Assembly: GCF_008039875.1 (NCBI RefSeq)
Contig: NZ_VRUU01000012.1
Location: forward strand, 1 to 64,000
Origin: Methylobacterium sp. WL119
Lineage (GTDB): Bacteria; Pseudomonadota; Alphaproteobacteria; Rhizobiales; Beijerinckiaceae
DNA length: 64,000 bases
Reading direction: 5' to 3'
The first letter of the stretch is position 1. Each line of letters begins with the position of its first letter. Made by a program: the position numbers and the translations under genes. Positions 34,721-42,290 of this stretch are shown piece after piece. The notes under the pieces are model-generated. The model was not told the origin of the DNA. It made no database searches and was given only the letters and a program-made list of their open reading frames with translations.

Positions 34721-35622
34721 ACGCCATCGTCCGCATCCCGGCCGCGCCGGCGATCTCGATCTTCCGCTTCGACAACCACGACATCCGCGTCGTGGAGATC
34801 GACGGGCAGCCCTGGTTCGTCGGCGCCGACGTCTGCAAGGCCGCCCGCCTCTCGAACCCGTCCGTCTCGCTCAAGGCGCTCGACGAGGACGAGAGGGCTA
34901 AGATCTTCTTAGGGCATCCCCAGGGCGAGGTCCTGGTCATCACCGAGGGCGGTCTCTACACCCTGCTGATGCGCAGCCAGCGTGCCCTCGTGAAGGGCGC
35001 GACGGCATGGCGGTTCCGTCGGTGGGCGATGAACGAGGTCCTCCCCGAGATCCGGCGGACCGGTTCCTACGCCGTGGCACCCGCCCCGACGCCGGTCGCG
35101 ATCCCCGAGGACCTCGACGACAACAGGGTGCTAAGGAGGATGCTCCTGGCCCCGATGGATCGGGAGGACGCCCTCGTCGAGCGCCTCGTCATCACAGACC
35201 AGGAGCTCATCGACACCTCTCGCCAGCTCACCGCCTCGCAGCGGCAGGTACAGCGGGCCCTGCCGGCGGTGGAGTGCGTCGAGCGGTTCGCCGAGAGCGA
35301 GGAGCTCTACAGCCTCCAGGCCGGTGGCAAGGCCCTCGGGCAAAAGCCGAACAAGTTCATCGCTTGGCTGAAGGAGCGCGGCGACCTGTTGGATCTGAAC
35401 AGGTCGAACCTCCCCCGGCAGGACCTCATCGACCGTGCCCTGTTCCGCGTCCGGATCGAGGAGTACGGCGGCAAGCCCCGTGCGACGCCGAAGATGACGT
35501 CGAGGGCATCCTCCACTACGGACGCGAGCTCTGCGTCTCCGTCGACTGGCGGGCCGCACGGGAGCCCGACCTGTTCGACTGACACCCCTCAGACTCTGAG
35601 TGGTGACGAGGGGCCCGGGTGA
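34717..35622 (+). CDS. Bro-N phage antirepressor
   Basis: Phage-type antirepressor of 301 residues. The Bro-N domain lies at about 10-115: FDNHDIRVVEIDGQPWFVGADVCKA, SLKALDEDERAK, VITEGGLYTLLMRSQ, RFRRWAMNEVLPEIRRTGSY. A linker and a C-terminal KilAC-like domain follow (about 170-262: LQAGGKALGQKPNKFIAWLK). The last 40 residues turn Ser/Thr/Pro-rich, while the -1 frame reads on naturally (DVEGILHYGRELCVSVDW and a stop at 35580). The 3' end may therefore carry a frameshift at about 35485-35495. Confidence 0.75.
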   Translation: MNAIVRIPAAPAISIFRFDNHDIRVVEIDGQPWFVGADVCKAARLSNPSVSLKALDEDERAKIFLGHPQGEVLVITEGGLYTLLMRSQRALVKGATAWRFRRWAMNEVLPEIRRTGSYAVAPAPTPVAIPEDLDDNRVLRRMLLAPMDREDALVERLVITDQELIDTSRQLTASQRQVQRALPAVECVERFAESEELYSLQAGGKALGQKPNKFIAWLKERGDLLDLNRSNLPRQDLIDRALFRVRIEEYGGKPRATPKMTSRASSTTDASSASPSTGGPHGSPTCSTDTPQTLSGDEGPG

Positions 35623-35636
35623 CCGGGCCCCTTTTT
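35610..35636 (+). terminator. Intrinsic terminator after the antirepressor operon
   Basis: Perfect 9-bp stem GGGGCCCGG and CCGGGCCCC with a GTGA loop, followed directly by TTTTTC. A classic rho-independent terminator for the 34088-35622 operon; it overlaps the last codons of the frameshifted reading, which supports the earlier stop at 35580 as the ancestral end. Confidence 0.85.
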
Positions 35637-35846
35637 CGTGCCTGAAATCTGGTGCAGCGAAATGGGAGCGAAGGCCGGTTCGGTATCATTGGCAACCCGG
35701 CCCGGGCACGCCTGCGCACGGTCTCGGCACGCTCTCAGCATATTTTCGCGCGTTTCAGTCCGCGCGATCGGCGTTACACCGCGAGCGAAATCCGGCCTCG
35801 CTCGTGGAGCGCGCTGCAGCACCCCCCGATCCAGGCGCTCGGTGGC

Positions 35847-36167
35847 CTACGGGCACGGCCCCCCGGACGGCCGCCGCCGGTACCGGACGCCGTAGTGCAG
35901 CAGCACGCCGCTGGGCAGGAGGCTGAGCTCCGCCTCGTAGGGGACCGGCCGGCCCCCGTTGCCGTAGCACCGGGAGGCCGTCACCCGGCCGCCTGAGATC
36001 CTCGCCCCGTGGCACTCCATCAGATCGATGCCGACCTCGCCGGGGGCGGGCCCGACGACGATGGCGGGGACGTCGGCCCCCTTGGGGCAATAGAGGCCCG
36101 GGGCGGGCTGGTAGGGGTCCGCCCCGGCCGGGCCAGCGAGCAGGGCGAGGATGGCGAGCGCACGCAT
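35847..36167 (-). CDS. Small exported protein of unknown function
   Basis: Predicted 106-residue protein with a clear signal peptide (RALAILALLAGPAGADP, cleavage near 16). The mature domain is rich in Gly/Pro and beta strands with cysteines at about 27, 52 and 67 (YCPKG, ECHG, RCYG). Not recognised. It lies just after the metallophosphoesterase gene, with the stop-to-start gap only one base, in a minus-strand block of coupled island genes. Confidence 0.6.
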   Translation of the reverse strand: MRALAILALLAGPAGADPYQPAPGLYCPKGADVPAIVVGPAPGEVGIDLMECHGARISGGRVTASRCYGNGGRPVPYEAELSLLPSGVLLHYGVRYRRRPSGGPCP

Positions 36168-36168
36168 G

Positions 36169-36960
36169 TCAGATCTCCAGGACTAGGGACGGGTCGAAGG
36201 CGGGGTTCTCGCCCCGGCGGCCGCGCGGGTTCGCGAGGATGCGGGTCCCACCGATCCGGTAGTCGGCGGACCGGTGGATGTGCCCGTGGATCCAGAGATC
36301 CGGGGCGTGCTCCCCTTCGAGGACGCGGCTGCAGTCCGAGGCGTACGCGGCATCGATCGCCTGCAGCGGCCCCTGCCGCCCGAGCGACGCGGGGTGCGGG
36401 GCGTGATGCGTGACGACGACCGTTGGGCCGTCCCACGGCTCCGCAAGCGCGCGCTCGATCCGACCGAGCTGCGTCACGTGTTCCGCGGCGGCCGCGCTCG
36501 GACGGAACGCGTTCGTCTCGCCCGATGGCAGCCGGACCTTGACCTTCCTGTGATCTCGCATGCCCGCGGACCGGTCCCCGCACGAGGCCATCGTGGGCGC
36601 CCGCCACGCCTCGCCGAGAAGCAGGTAGTCCGTCCAGATCGTGGCGCCGACGATCCGGAGGCCCTCGACGTTCAGGGTCTCCCCAACGGCCAGCAGGTGG
36701 ATCCCGGCGGCGGCCGCGGCCTCGCGCCCGCGCTCCAGCTCACTCTGCCAACGCGACCCGTAGAAATCGTGATTCCCCGGCACGTAGACGACGGTCCGGA
36801 CGAACGGCACGACGCACGCCGCGAGCCAGGGGATGGACCTCCGCGTCAGGCCGTCGGCGACGTCCCCGGCCACGACTGCGACTTCGCAGGCCGGCACGGC
36901 CGGGCCCTCCCAGGCGTCGGCGTCGTCGTGCACGTCAGAGAAAATCCAGAGCCTCGTCAT
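36169..36960 (-). CDS. Calcineurin-type metallophosphoesterase
   Basis: Phosphoesterase of 263 residues. The full metal-binding series is visible: DVHDD near the N-terminus, VAGDVAD, PGNHDFYG, THHAPHP and IHGHIHRS. The substrate could be nucleic acid, nucleotides or a phosphoprotein; phages often carry this fold. The start is ATG at 36960, where the beta strand before the first Asp begins; the longer in-frame leader overlaps the upstream gene and is rejected. The upstream gene overlaps this start by 26 bp. Confidence 0.85.
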   Translation of the reverse strand: MTRLWIFSDVHDDADAWEGPAVPACEVAVVAGDVADGLTRRSIPWLAACVVPFVRTVVYVPGNHDFYGSRWQSELERGREAAAAAGIHLLAVGETLNVEGLRIVGATIWTDYLLLGEAWRAPTMASCGDRSAGMRDHRKVKVRLPSGETNAFRPSAAAAEHVTQLGRIERALAEPWDGPTVVVTHHAPHPASLGRQGPLQAIDAAYASDCSRVLEGEHAPDLWIHGHIHRSADYRIGGTRILANPRGRRGENPAFDPSLVLEI

Positions 36961-37300
36961 CCCACCCTCCCACGCACCAAGCCGATCCATCGGCCTCGAA
37001 CCACGCCCGCGCAGCCCGCGTGACGCACAGTCCATTCGTCCTGAATCCGGGACACCCGATCCGGTATCGAAGCCTCACCGCCGAGGGCGGCCGCGCCCCC
37101 TCCGCCACCGTGCCGGACGCCCACGCGTGGACGTCGCGGGCCCCCGTCCTGAGGCACCGCTGCCGGCTCGCCTCCGACGCCCGGAGGACGACGTCGGCAA
37201 GTACGATCGCCGGCACGTGGCCGACGACCCGGCCGCCGACGCGCACGGACCAGAGCCGGCGCGTCAGGTTGCGGTAGACGTCACTTCTTCCCGGCGGCAT
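36935..37300 (-). CDS. Unknown island protein
   Basis: Predicted 121-residue protein with no recognised motif: basic N-terminus (YRNLTRRLWSVRVGGRVVGHVPA), middle helix, and an acidic end (CVGGWDDEALDFL). It overlaps the 3' end of the 37281 gene and the start of the metallophosphoesterase gene, typical of tightly packed phage genes. It is kept because the frame is open and co-oriented with its neighbours. Confidence 0.5.
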   Translation of the reverse strand: MPPGRSDVYRNLTRRLWSVRVGGRVVGHVPAIVLADVVLRASEASRQRCLRTGARDVHAWASGTVAEGARPPSAVRLRYRIGCPGFRTNGLCVTRAARAWFEADGSAWCVGGWDDEALDFL

Positions 37301-37880
37301 GGGCGTCGCAGCAGGCCTTCGACCAGCCTCCGTGCCGGATCCGACCAGGCGCTCCGCACGTCTCGCAGATGAAGGCCGACAGGTGCTCTACGCAGTCAAC
37401 TATAGTGTTGACTTCATTGCGCATCGCCTTCCTAGTCTTGCCTTCGATTGAGTAATACCATCGCGCTTGCGCAAACTTTTCCTTCGTCTGCGTCGTGCGG
37501 AATCCCGTCGCGCCGGCCTCGGAGATCAGGCTCGCGCCCGCTTCCCATAGCCAACGCCACCCGCCACCCGAGTACGGTCCGCCGTCCTCGAACGTCCTCG
37601 GGTGGCGCGCCCGCAGGGTGGCGTCCCAGTCGTCCGGGACGACGGCGCGGCCGGTCTGCCAGCGCAGGGCGAGGGTGCGCGCCAGGACGCGGAGGACGTC
37701 CTGCGCGGGGGGCGGCGCCACTGTCCTGCCGTCGTCCTGCCGGGGGAGCACGCTGCCGCCCGTCCACGTCACGAGGGGGCCGTGAGGGCTCGGGCTGACG
37801 CCCGTGGGGGCGACGTCGGCGTGGCCCGGATGGCGGCACACGGCGTCGTCGGCGATGGTGCGAAATTCGTCGATGAGCAT
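37281..37880 (-). CDS. Unknown island protein with C-terminal Cys cluster
   Basis: Predicted 199-residue protein. The middle contains a Gly/Trp-rich segment (YSGGGWRWLWEAGASLISEAG). The C-terminal 35 residues carry CETCG and ACCDAH, which could bind one zinc. I do not recognise the family. It overlaps the next gene by 20 bp and is part of the minus-strand run 39883 to 35847. Confidence 0.55.
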   Translation of the reverse strand: MLIDEFRTIADDAVCRHPGHADVAPTGVSPSPHGPLVTWTGGSVLPRQDDGRTVAPPPAQDVLRVLARTLALRWQTGRAVVPDDWDATLRARHPRTFEDGGPYSGGGWRWLWEAGASLISEAGATGFRTTQTKEKFAQARWYYSIEGKTRKAMRNEVNTIVDCVEHLSAFICETCGAPGRIRHGGWSKACCDAHAAGKK

Positions 37881-37931
37881 GGGAAGATCTCCTGGGATGC
37901 GGATTGGGCAGAGGGGGGCCGCGCGCGGATT

Positions 37932-38177
37932 TCACGCCCTGTCTCCGCGCGTGCCCGGCAGGGCGTCGACGAGGCGGACGACGCCCTGGACGAGGCGGTC
38001 GACGTCGCAGGGCCCGAGGCGGCCGAGGGCCTGCGCCCGCCGCGCCAGGTGAAGTACAGACAGGCCTGAGAGCTCGGCCTCCAAGCGGAGGTCGCTCGTC
38101 TCCCGGCGCGCGCGCAGGGAGAGGATCGCCTCGTCGAGGGAGGCGGCCGGGGCGGCATTCGGGCGTGCGTCGGACAT
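37932..38177 (-). CDS. Small helical island protein
   Basis: Predicted 81-residue protein, mainly two helices (LDEAILSLRARRETSDLRLE and HLARRAQALGRLG), with no known family. It is preceded by AAGGAGA, a good ribosome binding site. It lies 26 bp downstream of the AAA+ gene, so likely coexpressed with it. Confidence 0.5.
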   Translation of the reverse strand: MSDARPNAAPAASLDEAILSLRARRETSDLRLEAELSGLSVLHLARRAQALGRLGPCDVDRLVQGVVRLVDALPGTRGDRA

Positions 38178-38203
38178 AGAGGGTCTCCTTCAGTGATGAG
38201 GTG

Positions 38204-39883
38204 TCAGTGGCGACGGGCGAGGGTCTCGCGGCCGTCGAGAAGCGTCGTCACGGCGCGGCGGAGCGGGCGCAGGCTGCCCCCCTTCCACACGCGCGCCAGC
38301 AGATGCAGCTCGTCGCCGTCGAGGTCGGGGAGCCAGCCGGCGTCGAGGCCACGCTCGTCGCGGAGCTCGGCGACGAGGTTGGCCGCCGCGACGGGGAGGT
38401 CCTCGGCCCTGGGAAGGCCGACGTGCACGACGCGGAAGCGGTCCAGGAGGGGGCCGGGGACGCCTCCCGTCCCGTTGGCCGTCGCCAGGAACTGGGTGCC
38501 GCTCAGATCGGCGTTCGTTTCCAGATAGACCTCGTGAAAGGCGCGGCTCCCTGCCGGCTCCAGCAGGGCGATCAGGGAGTCCGTGAGGCGCCCGTTCTCC
38601 GACCTCGTACCCGCCTTCTCGATCTCGTCGATGATGATTACGGGGTTGGCGACGCGGAGCCGCTGGATCGTCTGCAACGGGACGCTTGCGCGCCCCGTGC
38701 TCCACTGGCGCGAGGTTCCTCCGAACGCGGCGTCGGCGACGCCGGCGGCGTTGTAGAGGACGCACGGGATCCCGGCCGCCTCGCAGAACGCCTGCAGGTA
38801 GCTCGTCTTCCCACTGCCCGGCGGCGACACCGCGAGAGTGTTCCGCAGCCGGGCTACACCCCCGTTGGCGAGGTCCCGCAGCAGCAGCGCGGTGAGGTCC
38901 GTGAACCACGGGAACCGCGCGTCGAGCAGCTTGCCGACGGCCACGACGTCGACGCCATGGACGAGCGGCAGGGCCTCCCCGGCGAGCGTGTTGAACTCCG
39001 CGCGCGGCGTGGACCCCCGCGACGTCCGCGATGAGCCCGTGGTCTCGGAACCGGGTAGGTGGTCCAAGGCCCCCTTGGCTAGGACGACGAGCGTCGGGGT
39101 GGCGCGCGCCGCCCGGTCCCTCCAGCCTCCGTCGCCGAGGGGCCAGTCCAGCTGCGCCAGCGCGGCGAGGCCGTCCGCCTGCGCGTCGACCCAGTCCTTG
39201 GCGGTGCCGCCGGCGCCACCGCGGGCGAGGTCCTCCTCGACGCCGATCTGCCGGTGCGCCGCCGCGATGATCGCGAGCGTCTCGGCGAATCGGGCCACGT
39301 GGTTGTCGTACGGCGCCAGGCTGCTGGCCTGGTCCTCGGAAACGTACCCCGCCTCGTCCAGCTCCTCCGTGGCGTCGCTGCAGTATCGAAGGGCGTTCCG
39401 CAGGGCGAGCCAAGCGGCGGCGTGATGCCCGTTGGAGGCCGACGCCAGCGCCAGGCGCAAGCAGATCGAGCTGCAGCACGCCGCCGCCTTGGCGGACCCC
39501 AGCGCCGCCTGTGCGAAAAGCAGGTCATCCGCCAGCAGCGCCGCGGCGTTCCGGCTCGCGTCCGAGGTGGTCTCCGCGTTGGCGTGCCCGCGCAGCGCCG
39601 CCTCCGCCTTCTGCAGGGAGGCGATGCTGACGTCCCGCCGGGTCTGCCCGAGCTGCCGGACTAGCGCGGCCGGGAGCCGGGGCTCCTCGCCGAGGAACCG
39701 GGCGAGAGCCAGGCCGGCGTCGACGCGGGCGTCGTACCGCACGTGCTCGCCGCCGAACGCCTTCGCACGCGACCCGATGGGAGCCTCGGGCTGGCGGGGC
39801 CCCGTCAGGGCGGTGGAGTCGAGGAGCGTGGCACGGGCGGCCTGGACGGCAGCGGCGCGCGCCCGAGAGGCGTCGTCGGTCAT
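38204..39883 (-). CDS. Lon-type AAA+ ATPase without protease domain
   Basis: ATPase of 559 residues. The C-terminal 220 residues are an AAA+ module: Walker A PPGSGKT (354-360), Walker B IIIDE (416-420), then a Lon-like sensor region (FHEVYLETNADLSGTQFLAT, PGPLLDRFRVV) and a lid domain. There is no Ser-Lys protease domain, since the protein stops after the lid. The first 340 residues are alanine-rich helices of unknown role, with a cysteine pair (AACCSSICLR). A remodelling role in element replication or defence is possible but unproven. Start ATG at 39883; an upstream GTG at 39910 is less likely. Confidence 0.75.
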   Translation of the reverse strand: MTDDASRARAAAVQAARATLLDSTALTGPRQPEAPIGSRAKAFGGEHVRYDARVDAGLALARFLGEEPRLPAALVRQLGQTRRDVSIASLQKAEAALRGHANAETTSDASRNAAALLADDLLFAQAALGSAKAAACCSSICLRLALASASNGHHAAAWLALRNALRYCSDATEELDEAGYVSEDQASSLAPYDNHVARFAETLAIIAAAHRQIGVEEDLARGGAGGTAKDWVDAQADGLAALAQLDWPLGDGGWRDRAARATPTLVVLAKGALDHLPGSETTGSSRTSRGSTPRAEFNTLAGEALPLVHGVDVVAVGKLLDARFPWFTDLTALLLRDLANGGVARLRNTLAVSPPGSGKTSYLQAFCEAAGIPCVLYNAAGVADAAFGGTSRQWSTGRASVPLQTIQRLRVANPVIIIDEIEKAGTRSENGRLTDSLIALLEPAGSRAFHEVYLETNADLSGTQFLATANGTGGVPGPLLDRFRVVHVGLPRAEDLPVAAANLVAELRDERGLDAGWLPDLDGDELHLLARVWKGGSLRPLRRAVTTLLDGRETLARRH

Positions 39884-40068
39884 GGGGATCTCGCTGGAAC
39901 GGGAGTGCACGCGGGGCGCGCCGAGCAGGGCTCAGGCGGCGGGGCGATGCATCCGTTTCGAGCGAGGGAAGGTCATGGCGAGAACTCCGGTGTGACCCCT
40001 ATGTGCGCCAAGCCGGCTCAGGGTGCAAGGGATGTGCAGCCGTTGCGGACCGAGTGGGGTTCCTAAGG

Positions 40069-40362
40069 TTAACCAAGCCCTAGCGCCGCCTTCAGCACCG
40101 GGCTGCTATCGGCCTCCTCGTCCTGCGCGATGAGGTCGTCGAGGCTGGGCCGGCCCTGGTTGTACGTCGACAGCCGCAGGTCCAGCCCAAGCACATGGAG
40201 GCATCGCAACACGCGGTGCATCGATGGCTCCATGCTGTCACCGCGCTCGAAGCGGGACACCCACTCGACGCTTACGTCGGCCTTGGCCGCGAGGGCCCGC
40301 TGCGAGAGGCGGCGATGGCGGCGGGCGGTGGCGAGGGACTCGCCGAGTTCGAAGATGCTCAT
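40069..40362 (-). CDS. XRE-family regulator (HipB-like)
   Basis: DNA-binding protein of 97 residues. The HTH lies at about 10-62 (ATARRHRRLSQRALAAKADVSVEWVSRFERG), followed by HRVLRCLHVLGLDLRL and a short acidic tail. No HipA kinase is adjacent. It is divergent from the plus-strand small-gene operon beginning at 40500, and probably regulates it. Confidence 0.8.
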   Translation of the reverse strand: MSIFELGESLATARRHRRLSQRALAAKADVSVEWVSRFERGDSMEPSMHRVLRCLHVLGLDLRLSTYNQGRPSLDDLIAQDEEADSSPVLKAALGLG

Positions 40363-40459
40363 GGCCGAAGCCTACCCGATCGGCATGCAAGGAACCCCCT
40401 GCGACTCAGCCGGCTGCGCGAATTTTTGGACGCCGTCCAGTGGAAATCTTCGGGGCGTG

Positions 40460-40476
40460 GCAGACTGCTGTTCTGC
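40460..40476. promoter_or_regulatory. Possible operator in the divergent XRE gap
   Basis: Inverted repeat GCAGA, 7 bp, TCTGC, in the 137-bp gap between the XRE gene and the 40500 operon, 24 bp before the latter's start. A plausible repressor site, but short. Confidence 0.3.
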
Positions 40477-40499
40477 ACGGATTCGATGGGGGAAATGGG

Positions 40500-40721
40500 A
40501 TGGCGCAGGTCAAGGAGCTGGGTGGCGAGGCGCCCAAGCGCCACGTCGCGATTGAGGACGACATCGCCGCGGTGCGGGCCGCCCTGCGCGAGGCCGAGGC
40601 CTGCACGGACCCCGACGACATCGATGGGATGACGCTCGTCCGGGCGCTCCGGGACAGCCTCGACGGCCTGCTCGCCGAGCAGCGCCGGGCGGCCGAGGCC
40701 AAGGCACGGAGGCCGGCATGA
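40500..40721 (+). CDS. Small acidic island protein
   Basis: Predicted 73-residue protein, helical and acidic (IEDDIAAVRAALREAEACTD, then LVRALRDSLDGLLAEQRRAAE). Not recognised. ATG at 40500 follows a GGGGGAA ribosome binding site. First gene of a plus-strand run of short, overlapping genes; its stop overlaps the next start (ATGA). Confidence 0.55.
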   Translation: MAQVKELGGEAPKRHVAIEDDIAAVRAALREAEACTDPDDIDGMTLVRALRDSLDGLLAEQRRAAEAKARRPA

Positions 40722-41017
40722 CCAAGTCTGAGCGTGGCATCCGCCGACAGCTCCGGCGTTCAGGCCTGTCGGCACACGCCATCCCGCGGACGGCCAGGCG
40801 CTTGGCGGCCCAAGCCGACTGCGACACCTCGGCCGGTACGCTGGAGGCGCTGATCTCACGCCGGACATGGCGGGAGGGAGATCCTGCGGCTGCGCATGCG
40901 GCTCAGCAGGGAGCGACCATGGGCGCGGCCTTCGCTCTCGGGATGCTCGACGCTGGTCGCTGGATGAGCACCGGGCTGCGCCGCCTTCAGGCTCATGTGA
41001 ACGGACGGGATGCCTGA
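40718..41017 (+). CDS. Small basic island protein
   Basis: Predicted 99-residue protein, basic in the first half (SERGIRRQLRRSGLSAHAIPRTA). It has no recognised domain. It overlaps the 40500 gene by 4 bp and ends 2 bp before the 41020 gene. Confidence 0.5.
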   Translation: MTKSERGIRRQLRRSGLSAHAIPRTARRLAAQADCDTSAGTLEALISRRTWREGDPAAAHAAQQGATMGAAFALGMLDAGRWMSTGLRRLQAHVNGRDA

Positions 41018-41019
41018 CC

Positions 41020-41379
41020 ATGCGCATCTACACCGAGACGCCCTTCCGCATGACGCCACCCCGGATGGCCGTGGTCATGCCGGGAGAGATGTCGTCCCTA
41101 TGGGTTGCCTCCATCAACGGGCCGATCGCGAGGGAAGCCCTCGAAGCGATCGGCCTCCCCTCGGACAGCGAAGAGATCCGGATCGGGACCTAAGGCGACG
41201 TCGTCACCGTCAACGGCTCGAGGGTGACGCAGGGCGACGCCGTGATCGTCTACTGCGCCTGGCACTGCACCCCGAACGATTTCCGCGAGGACCCCTCCGA
41301 GGAATTCGTCCGCCAGGTTCGCCACGCCATCGCCGTCCGCCTCGGCATTGAGAGGCAGCTGCAGGGGCTACGGGCATGA
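41020..41379 (+). pseudogene. Small island gene interrupted by in-frame TAA
   Basis: The frame opens with MRIYTETPFRMTPPRMAVVM and reaches a TAA at 41191-41193 after 57 codons. It then continues without a break in the same frame (GDVVTVNGSRVTQGDAVIVY, ending RLGIERQLQGLRA) to a TGA at 41377. This second stop overlaps the next gene's ATG in the style of all its neighbours. The intact protein would be about 119 residues. A single base change therefore seems to have split an otherwise intact gene. Confidence 0.6.
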
Positions 41380-41606
41380 GCGAGAGCATCCACATCGCCG
41401 GTCGCCGGATCCCCTTGAGGCGCATGGGCGTGCGCGAGGTGGTCGAGCGCATGGCACGATCCACCGAGCTCGCGGCCGAGTTCGATGTGACCTGCCGGGA
41501 GATGAGCCCGTTCGTCGCGTCGCTGGCCTTCCGCCGGCCCGACGACGCCGGCCCCAACCGCAAGACGCGCCGGGCCTCCGAGGCCAAGGCACGGAGGCGG
41601 GCATGA
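41376..41606 (+). CDS. Small island protein
   Basis: Predicted 76-residue protein (IHIAGRRIPLRRMGVREVVE, then FDVTCREMSPFVASLAFRRP) ending in a basic tail, GPNRKTRRASEAKARRRA. The pattern resembles the small phage-tail accessory proteins that precede chaperone genes, but no family is assigned. It overlaps both neighbours by 4 bp. Confidence 0.5.
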   Translation: MSESIHIAGRRIPLRRMGVREVVERMARSTELAAEFDVTCREMSPFVASLAFRRPDDAGPNRKTRRASEAKARRRA

Positions 41607-42037
41607 CGAAGGCGACACTTACCCCCAACGGCGACGGTACATTCGCCTTGTCCACGGACAGGATGCACCTCAACCGCGTGGCTCTCCAGTCGCTGCGCGG
41701 GGTGGTGACCTGCCGAACCCTGCAGGCGACGGTCACCGGTAACGAGGGTTCGAAGGATGGGTCCTGGTCCGTCGCGCTCGCCGACTTGAAGCTCTCTGCC
41801 GACCCCGTCTTCAAGGTCGAGCCGACCTGCCCGCTCGCGGAGTACCTGAGGAAGCGCGTGCAGGCCGCCATCGACGCGGGCTCGTACACCCCGCCGGAGG
41901 GCCTCAACGCCGGGGACATCGTGGCCGGAATGACGTTCAGTCCGGTCGGATCGAAGACCTTCATCGGCGAGGGTGACGTCGAGCGGGTCGAGCGGGTCGA
42001 GCGGGTCGAGTTCGGCTACGTGCGAGACCTGTGGTGA
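41603..42037 (+). CDS. Island protein with tandem VER repeat tail
   Basis: Predicted 144-residue protein of unknown family: a beta-rich N-terminal half (ATLTPNGDGTFALSTDRMHL) and a helical middle. Near the C-terminus is VERVERVERVE, encoded by tandem 9-bp units. ATG at 41603 overlaps the previous stop; the stop overlaps the next GTG. Confidence 0.5.
   Translation: MTKATLTPNGDGTFALSTDRMHLNRVALQSLRGVVTCRTLQATVTGNEGSKDGSWSVALADLKLSADPVFKVEPTCPLAEYLRKRVQAAIDAGSYTPPEGLNAGDIVAGMTFSPVGSKTFIGEGDVERVERVERVEFGYVRDLW
41978..42010 (+). repeat. Tandem 9-bp repeat GTCGAGCGG
   Basis: Three full units and a partial fourth (GTCGAGCGG repeated, then GTCGAG), in frame within the 41603 gene. The copy number could vary by slippage without breaking the reading frame, lengthening or shortening the VER tail. 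Confidence 0.7.
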
Positions 42038-42228
42038 GGCAGTCCACGATCGACGAGCTCGCCCGCGGCGCCACGAGGACCGTCGAGCGCATCATCGCCG
42101 CGGATCCCGGGGACGGCCCGGCCGCGCGGGAGTCCCGGATCCGGGACGCGCTCGCCCTGTGGATCGGGCACGCCGTGGAGCGCGAGGCCCGCAACGACCG
42201 GCGCCGCGTGGGACGCAGGCAGGCCTAA
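42031..42228 (+). CDS. Small island protein
   Basis: Predicted 65-residue protein (DELARGATRTVERIIAADPG, later IRDALALWIGHAVEREARN). Start is one of two consecutive GTG codons (42031 or 42034); the second gives a GTGA overlap with the previous stop. No family recognised. Confidence 0.45.
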   Translation: MVRQSTIDELARGATRTVERIIAADPGDGPAARESRIRDALALWIGHAVEREARNDRRRVGRRQA

Positions 42229-42290
42229 GGACGGGAGCCCTGGACGGGGCGTCGCCAGCCCGCGAGAGTGCCTCAACCTCGGGGGGGCAC

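Noticed and set aside
36274..37023. Plus-strand 249-codon frame in the island
   Set aside because: Opposite a metallophosphoesterase with a complete metal-site series; no natural composition.
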